Part shown: one piece after another, positions 1 to 5,122 of the stretch
How the letters are laid out: every line of letters starts with the position of its first letter
Position numbering within the stretch: position 1 is the stretch's first letter
NCBI GenBank assembly: GCA_007134405.1
Contig: SLKW01000087.1
Span: 1-5,122, forward strand
DNA from: Paracoccaceae bacterium
GTDB lineage: Bacteria; Pseudomonadota; Alphaproteobacteria; Rhodobacterales; Rhodobacteraceae
Length of the DNA: 5,122 nt
Reading direction: 5' to 3'
Translations under genes and position numbers: made by a program
The notes under the pieces: generated by a model
The model's input: the letters and a program-made list of their open reading frames with translations, nothing else
Databases searched by the model: none
What the model was told of the DNA's origin: nothing

Positions 1-1661
<1,661 letters not shown>

Positions 1662-1663
1662 TT

Positions 1664-2593
1664 ATGACAAACCTGACCCTCAAGCAGTTGCGTTATTTCG
1701 AGGCTCTGGCCCGCCAGCGTCATTTCGGCCGCGCAGCAGAAACCTGCGCGATCAGCCAGCCGGCGCTGTCGATGCAGATCCGCGAGCTGGAGGCGACATT
1801 GGGCGCGCCGCTGTTCGAACGCGGCGCGCGCGAGGTCCGGCTGACCGCGCTGGGCCAGGATTTCGCCGTCCGGTCGCGCGAGATCCTGCGCGCGGTGGAC
1901 GAACTGGCCGAGCTGGCACGCGCGGCGCGCGAGCGGTTGGCCGGGCGGCTCAGGCTGGGTGTGATTCCGACGGTGGCGCCCTATCTATTGCCCGCCATCG
2001 CCAGCGGGCTGACGCTTCACTTTCCGGGACTGGAATTGCAGTTGCGCGAGACGGTGACGCCGCGGCTTCTGCGCGAGCTGGCCGATGGGCGGCTCGATAC
2101 GGCGGTGGTGGCGCTGCCGGTCTCGGAACCGGCCTTGACCGAGGTCGCGCTCTTTGCCGAGGAATTCGTGCTGGTGCGGCCCGAAGCCGATGCCGGCAAA
2201 CCGGTGCCCGACCGCGCGCAGTTGCGCGAGATGCGGCTGCTGCTTCTGGAGGAGGGGCATTGCTTCCGCGATCAGGCGCTGTCGTTCTGCGACATCCAGT
2301 CGGCCCGCCCGCGCGAGCTGATGGACGGCTCGTCGCTGGCCACGTTGGTGCAGATGGTCGGCGCCGGGATCGGAGTGACGCTGATCCCGGAAATGGCGGT
2401 GCCGGTCGAGACGCGCTCGGCCAAGGTCACCGTGGCGCGCTTTGCGCCACCACAACCCCAGCGCACCATCGGCATGGTCTGGCGGCGCACCAGCCCACTG
2501 GCGCGCCAGCTTCAGGAGGTCGCCGAAGTGGTGCGCGCTGCGGCCGGGGGGCTACGCTCCGGGTCCGATACGGCCGGGGATGCGCCCGCGTGA
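1664..2593 (+). CDS. oxyR: Hydrogen peroxide sensor and LysR-family regulator OxyR
   Basis: Cytoplasmic transcription factor of 309 residues, close to the 305 of E. coli OxyR. Residues 1-60 are the LysR winged helix-turn-helix (KQLRYFEALA, SQPALSMQIRELE, LFERGAREVRLT); the rest is the two-lobed effector domain. The diagnostic feature is GHCFRDQALSFC, with Cys200 and Cys209 spaced exactly as Cys199 and Cys208 of E. coli OxyR, which form a disulfide on oxidation. Thr103 (IPTVAPYLLP), His199 and Arg267 (PQRTIG) match known residues around the peroxide pocket. The protein is therefore a true peroxide sensor rather than a generic LysR member. It is divergent from katG, its probable target. The ATG at 1664 gives the typical alphaproteobacterial N-terminus MTNLTLKQLRYFEAL but has no Shine-Dalgarno sequence. 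The last roughly 14 residues are Gly/Ser/Ala-rich and look disordered. Confidence 0.96.
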   Translation: MTNLTLKQLRYFEALARQRHFGRAAETCAISQPALSMQIRELEATLGAPLFERGAREVRLTALGQDFAVRSREILRAVDELAELARAARERLAGRLRLGVIPTVAPYLLPAIASGLTLHFPGLELQLRETVTPRLLRELADGRLDTAVVALPVSEPALTEVALFAEEFVLVRPEADAGKPVPDRAQLREMRLLLLEEGHCFRDQALSFCDIQSARPRELMDGSSLATLVQMVGAGIGVTLIPEMAVPVETRSAKVTVARFAPPQPQRTIGMVWRRTSPLARQLQEVAEVVRAAAGGLRSGSDTAGDAPA

Positions 2594-2630
2594 CCGAAAG
2601 TTTCGTTGTGGTTAACGGCGCCGGATCGCC

Positions 2631-2652
2631 TCGCAAAGTCAATGACTTGCGA
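2631..2652. repeat. Inverted repeat 1 of 3 (bulged 9-bp stem)
   Basis: The left arm TCGCA-A-AGTC (2631-2640) pairs with GACTTGCGA (2644-2652) over 9 bp, with one bulged A and an AAT loop. There is no T-tract on either side. It ends two bases before the next inverted repeat begins. Confidence 0.6.
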
Positions 2653-2653
2653 A

Positions 2654-2673
2654 AGCGTCCAACCTTGGACGCT
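2654..2673. terminator. Inverted repeat 2 of 3, possible bidirectional terminator
   Basis: A perfect 9-bp inverted repeat, AGCGTCCAA and TTGGACGCT, around CC. In RNA the inner A-U pairs would open to give a workable loop. On the minus strand it is followed by only three T residues (CTTTCG), and on the plus strand by none, so it is a poor intrinsic terminator by the E. coli standard. Its position, downstream of two converging genes, is the main reason to propose termination. The inverted repeat itself is certain; its function is inferred. Confidence 0.4.
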
Positions 2674-2688
2674 GCCCGTATCCGGGCA
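2673..2688. repeat. Inverted repeat 3 of 3 (6-bp stem)
   Basis: TGCCCG (2673-2678) pairs with CGGGCA (2683-2688) around a TATC loop. It shares its first base with the end of inverted repeat 2, so the two full stems cannot form at once, but stems shortened by one base pair can. No T-tract follows. Confidence 0.5.
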
Positions 2689-2726
2689 TCTGTCCGGTCT
2701 GGATCCCGGTCGCGGCGCGCGCCCCG

Positions 2727-3653
2727 TCAGTCGGTGACGCGATGGAAGACCCGCCAGTCGGGCAGCCCCAAACCATCGGGCCAGGGATAGACCTCGGGGA
2801 AGTTGAACAGGACCACGCCGACCAGGTTCGGAAAGGTCTCGCCCATCTGCCGGACCTCGGCCTCCCAGGCGGCGACATACTCGGCGCTGCCCGAATACCC
2901 AAGTTCGGCCACCACGACCGGCCGGTTGAACTGCACCGCGCGCGCATAGCGGGGACCCAGGATCTCGGCGAAGCCGCGGTCGCGCCCATGCCACAACCGG
3001 TCCGCCGACTGCAGGCCGAAGACGGTGAGCCCGACCAGATCCACATGCGCGTCCCCGGGCCAGTAGGCCTCCATCCCCTCCTCGCCGAGGGGCGACCACA
3101 TCACCGCGATTTCGGGCGCGACCTCGCGGCAAGTGGTGGTGACGCGCTGGAAGGCGGCGATATAATCGTCGGGGTTCCAGCCCGCCCAGATGAACTGGCC
3201 GTTGTCCACCTCCATCTCGTGACCCCAGCGCAGGGTGACGGGCAAATCCAACCCGGCGAGCGCGCCGCAGACCGCGCGCACATTGGCATCGAAGCGCCCT
3301 GACTGGATCCCGGCGCGCAACGTCTCGGGCGTGTTCCGGTCGGAGCGGACCCAGGTCCAGGGCTCAAGCGTCACCAGCAGCACCCGCCCGCGCGCGGCGG
3401 CGTAATCGGCCGCCTCGTTGAGCGAGCCCAGCGCCACGTCCTCCCACGGCAGGAAAAGGTGTTCGATCGTGACGCCGTTCGCGGCACTGAAATTGCCGGG
3501 CGGATCATAGACGCCGAAGGGGATGTCGCCCGGCGGAACTGCCGCCACCTGCGCCGTGGCGGCACTGCCCGCAAGACAGGCGGCGAGGCTGAAGGCGCGG
3601 CACGCAGACGAAAGGCGGGCGGAAACGGTCGGGGTGGTCGGTATCAGGGTCAT
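2727..3653 (-). CDS. Secreted GH26-like glycoside hydrolase
   Basis: Predicted exported polysaccharide-cleaving enzyme of 308 residues. Residues 1-34 look like a Sec signal peptide: arginines at 13 and 19, a hydrophobic stretch at 20-32, and an Ala-Thr-Ala cleavage site before Gln35. The mature part reads as a TIM-barrel retaining hydrolase of the GH26 type (beta-mannanase or lichenase family). LRWGHEME carries the probable acid/base Glu146, followed by the family-like segment GWNPDDYIAAFQRV. VVVAELGYSG carries the probable nucleophile Glu250. YWPGDAHVDLVGLTVFG (198-214) and the C-terminal DWRVF also fit. Cys129 and Cys175 are the only mature cysteines and could form a disulfide. The ATG at 3653 overlaps the stop of the upstream synthase gene (ATGA), and the GAGGA ribosome binding site lies inside that gene, so translation is probably coupled. 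By analogy with BcsZ in cellulose operons it may trim or edit the polymer made by its neighbour. Substrate is not determinable; another clan-A family is possible. Confidence 0.85.
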   Translation of the reverse strand: MTLIPTTPTVSARLSSACRAFSLAACLAGSAATAQVAAVPPGDIPFGVYDPPGNFSAANGVTIEHLFLPWEDVALGSLNEAADYAAARGRVLLVTLEPWTWVRSDRNTPETLRAGIQSGRFDANVRAVCGALAGLDLPVTLRWGHEMEVDNGQFIWAGWNPDDYIAAFQRVTTTCREVAPEIAVMWSPLGEEGMEAYWPGDAHVDLVGLTVFGLQSADRLWHGRDRGFAEILGPRYARAVQFNRPVVVAELGYSGSAEYVAAWEAEVRQMGETFPNLVGVVLFNFPEVYPWPDGLGLPDWRVFHRVTD

Positions 3654-5122
3654 GGATCCTCGCGCCAGTCGATGGCAAAACTGTAGATGAACTGGCCCGA
3701 CGCATCGCGCCCGGCGCCGGAAAGCGGCGCCTCCACCCGGACGAGTTGCAGCGGGTCGAGCCCGATGGTCAGGACATGCAGCCCTTCGAGACCGCGCGCG
3801 CCCAGCCCGGCGAAGAGGGCGGCAAAGGCGACGGCGGGAAAGACGAGTTGTGCGGCAGCAACCGGCCGGCGCAGCATGCCGGGCATGCCGTTTGCCGCGA
3901 GATGCCGGATCACGACCACGGCCAGCGCCAGGGCGTAGAGTGCGCCGGTCAGAAGCGCCAGCAGCAGGAACCCGCCACCGTGTTCCAGTCGGCCGGTGAC
4001 CAGCACCGGCACGGTGGCCCCCAGCGCGAGCGCGCCGTAGACGGCCGGGGTCAGGACCGGCAGCGGCCCGCCGGAAGGCGTGCCCTTGGGCGTGATCCGG
4101 AAATCGACGAAGCGCAGGCTGAGCCGGTCCCGCAGGGCCATGACGCATCCCCAGAGCACCCAAGGCCATTGCAGCAGAAAGAAGATCACCTTCTCCCACG
4201 ACAGCACGGGGGCGTCATGCGGCCGGAAAAGCCCATCGCGCCGCAGCGCCGCCGTATGCAGAAGCAGGATCGCCACTGGAGGCAGCGCATAGGCCAGGAA
4301 GGCCGGATAGGTCACATGCGCATAGCGCAGGTCCAGCGCCACGGCGGCGACGGGCAGCAGGTAGAACGCCAGCATCGTGCCGGCGATCAGCGGGTAGAGA
4401 AGCTGGCAGAACAGGAATTGCGCGTGCAGCCGCCAGGGCAGTGCCTTCAGGTGGCGGCGCGTGTGACGCAGGAGCAGCGTCACCAGGCTGCGGGACCACT
4501 GGAACTCCTGGATCGCCATGTCGGCCACATTCGCCGGCCCGTCGCCCACCGCAATGGCGTCAAGCGCATGCACTCCGCGCCAGCCGCCGGCATTGAGCAT
4601 CAGCGTCGTCGAATGATCCTCGGCCAGGTCGGGGCCGAGGCCGCCCACGGCGCGCAAGGCCGCCGTGCGCACGGCGTAGTGCGAGCCGATGCACATCGGC
4701 GCGAGGCCATTGGAATAGCCGGCCTGAAGCGCGCCGTGGAAGGCGGCCTCGGTATGCAGGCGGGTGCGCGCGGCCCAGCTTTCGCGCGCATTCGCCGCGC
4801 AGATGCTGGGCGCCGAGACATAACCGACGCCTGGATCGGAGAAGGGGCGCAGCATCTCGCGCAGATAGCCCGGTTGCGGGACGTGATCGGCGTCGAGCTG
4901 CACGACGATGTCGTAACCGTCATAGCCCCAATGATCGTAGAAGAAGGCAAGGTTGCCCTCCTTGCAGCGGGTGCGGCGTGGCCAGCTCTCGCGGTGATAG
5001 TCGGCCCGGCCCTTGCGGGTCGAGATGCGCACGCCATGCGCCGCGCACCAGGCGAGCGTTTCGGGATCGGGATCCTCGTCGGCGAGCCAGGTGTCATGCG
5101 GCGGGTCCTGCGCCAGCATCGC
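3650..5122 (-). CDS. Processive family-2 glycosyltransferase, cellulose-synthase type (N-terminus beyond window)
   Basis: Inner-membrane synthase that polymerises a sugar from a nucleotide donor. 490 residues are visible and the frame is open at the right edge; the Met at 5119 is internal, because the visible part starts inside the catalytic domain. Counting from that Met: donor-site acidic cluster ADEDPDPET (13-21), KEGNL (53-57), metal-binding Asp-Ala-Asp 76-78 in VQLDADHVP, catalytic-base motif AEDHST (166-171), and QEFQW (204-208) where processive synthases have QxxRW. Hydrophobic segments follow at about 235-262, 271-291, 309-328, 355-375, 382-404 and 418-438. Between the third and fourth lies FRITPK (340-345), matching the FxVTxK gating loop of BcsA. 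After the last hydrophobic segment only about 50 residues remain and no PilZ domain is visible, unlike BcsA. The gene overlaps the GH26-like hydrolase gene by 4 nt. The product is probably a beta-linked exopolysaccharide (cellulose-like, mixed-linkage glucan or mannan); which one is not known. Confidence 0.93.
   Translation of the reverse strand, partial: AMLAQDPPHDTWLADEDPDPETLAWCAAHGVRISTRKGRADYHRESWPRRTRCKEGNLAFFYDHWGYDGYDIVVQLDADHVPQPGYLREMLRPFSDPGVGYVSAPSICAANARESWAARTRLHTEAAFHGALQAGYSNGLAPMCIGSHYAVRTAALRAVGGLGPDLAEDHSTTLMLNAGGWRGVHALDAIAVGDGPANVADMAIQEFQWSRSLVTLLLRHTRRHLKALPWRLHAQFLFCQLLYPLIAGTMLAFYLLPVAAVALDLRYAHVTYPAFLAYALPPVAILLLHTAALRRDGLFRPHDAPVLSWEKVIFFLLQWPWVLWGCVMALRDRLSLRFVDFRITPKGTPSGGPLPVLTPAVYGALALGATVPVLVTGRLEHGGGFLLLALLTGALYALALAVVVIRHLAANGMPGMLRRPVAAAQLVFPAVAFAALFAGLGARGLEGLHVLTIGLDPLQLVRVEAPLSGAGRDASGQFIYSFAIDWREDP
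3656..3661 (-). promoter_or_regulatory. Hydrolase ribosome binding site inside the synthase gene
   Basis: The minus strand reads GCGAGGATCCATGA. The GAGGAT core is only 3-4 nt from the ATG at 3653, and the TGA of the glycosyltransferase gene overlaps that ATG. The short spacing together with the 4-nt overlap favours reinitiation by ribosomes finishing the upstream gene. Confidence 0.65.

Larger units (their letters stand above)
2594..2726. other. Convergent intergenic region with stacked inverted repeats
   Basis: 133 bp between the oxyR stop and the stop of the convergent hydrolase gene. No supported coding sequence is seen. Its content is mostly inverted repeats: a tight CGAAA-G-TTTCG at 2595-2605, then three adjoining hairpins at 2631-2688, then a GC-only 10-bp palindrome at 2714-2723. 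It probably separates the two converging transcripts. Confidence 0.6.

Noticed and set aside
2714..2723. GGCGCGCGCC 10-bp palindrome just downstream of the hydrolase stop
   Set aside because: A GC-only palindrome of this size is common by chance at this base composition, has no loop to form a hairpin, and has no T-tract.
2260..2790. 176-residue plus-strand frame spanning the end of oxyR and the intergenic region
   Set aside because: It overlaps the conserved regulatory domain of oxyR in another frame, has no ribosome binding site of note and its product is compositionally biased without motifs.
2512..3132. 206-residue minus-strand frame across the hydrolase 3' end and the hairpin region
   Set aside because: It is an out-of-frame shadow of the hydrolase gene, running through the inverted-repeat region into antisense oxyR, with Arg/Gly-rich content and no domain.
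3573..3584. Leu-Ala-Ala-Cys lipobox in the hydrolase signal peptide (residues 23-26), suggesting a lipoprotein
   Set aside because: Only six residues separate Arg19 from the Cys, so the hydrophobic core before it is too short. The hydrophobic stretch continues past the Cys to a good Ala-Thr-Ala signal peptidase I site before residue 35. Not excluded entirely.
2727..4199. Extended 490-residue version of the hydrolase starting inside the synthase gene
   Set aside because: The added N-terminus overlaps conserved membrane segments of the glycosyltransferase and reads as Arg/Ala/Gly/Pro-rich noise. The ATG at 3653 has a ribosome binding site, an ATGA overlap and begins a proper signal peptide.
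5117..5119. ATG at 5119 as the start of the glycosyltransferase
   Set aside because: The frame stays open to the window edge, and starting here would remove the first part of the GT2 fold and the expected N-terminal membrane segments. It is an internal Met.

Overview
The window is GC-rich and tightly packed, with strong G/C bias at third codon positions. The OxyR and KatG sequences and the gene order suggest an alphaproteobacterium, most likely of the Rhodobacterales. That placement is inferred from protein character, not from a database match. There are four protein-coding genes: two complete, and two that run off the window ends. No RNA genes, mobile elements, CRISPR arrays or origins were seen.

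Left half (1-2593): a peroxide-defence locus. A catalase-peroxidase gene (katG, minus strand, C-terminus missing) and an oxyR regulator (plus strand, complete) are transcribed divergently from a 137-bp intergenic region. KatG keeps its visible catalytic residues. OxyR keeps the CxxxxxxxxC redox pair and the peroxide-pocket residues. The intergenic region holds an AT-rich palindromic patch next to oxyR, which is a candidate OxyR operator. The patch includes a perfect TATAAT only 8 nt before the oxyR ATG, and there is no Shine-Dalgarno sequence, so oxyR may be translated from a leaderless mRNA. A strong hairpin lies in the probable katG leader.

Middle (2594-2726): a short convergent intergenic region between oxyR and the polysaccharide genes. 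It contains three inverted repeats placed back to back and no coding signal.

Right half (2727-5122): a minus-strand two-gene unit. Upstream is a processive family-2 glycosyltransferase of the cellulose-synthase type (N-terminus missing). It is followed, with a 4-nt ATGA start/stop overlap, by a secreted GH26-like glycoside hydrolase. The synthase has a DxD motif, an ED motif, a variant QxxRW motif (QEFQW) and a BcsA-like gating-loop motif (FRITPK), but it ends without a PilZ domain. The pair resembles the synthase-plus-hydrolase logic of cellulose operons (BcsA with BcsZ), but with a different hydrolase family. A beta-glucan or beta-mannan-type exopolysaccharide is the most reasonable inference; the polymer cannot be named from this sequence.
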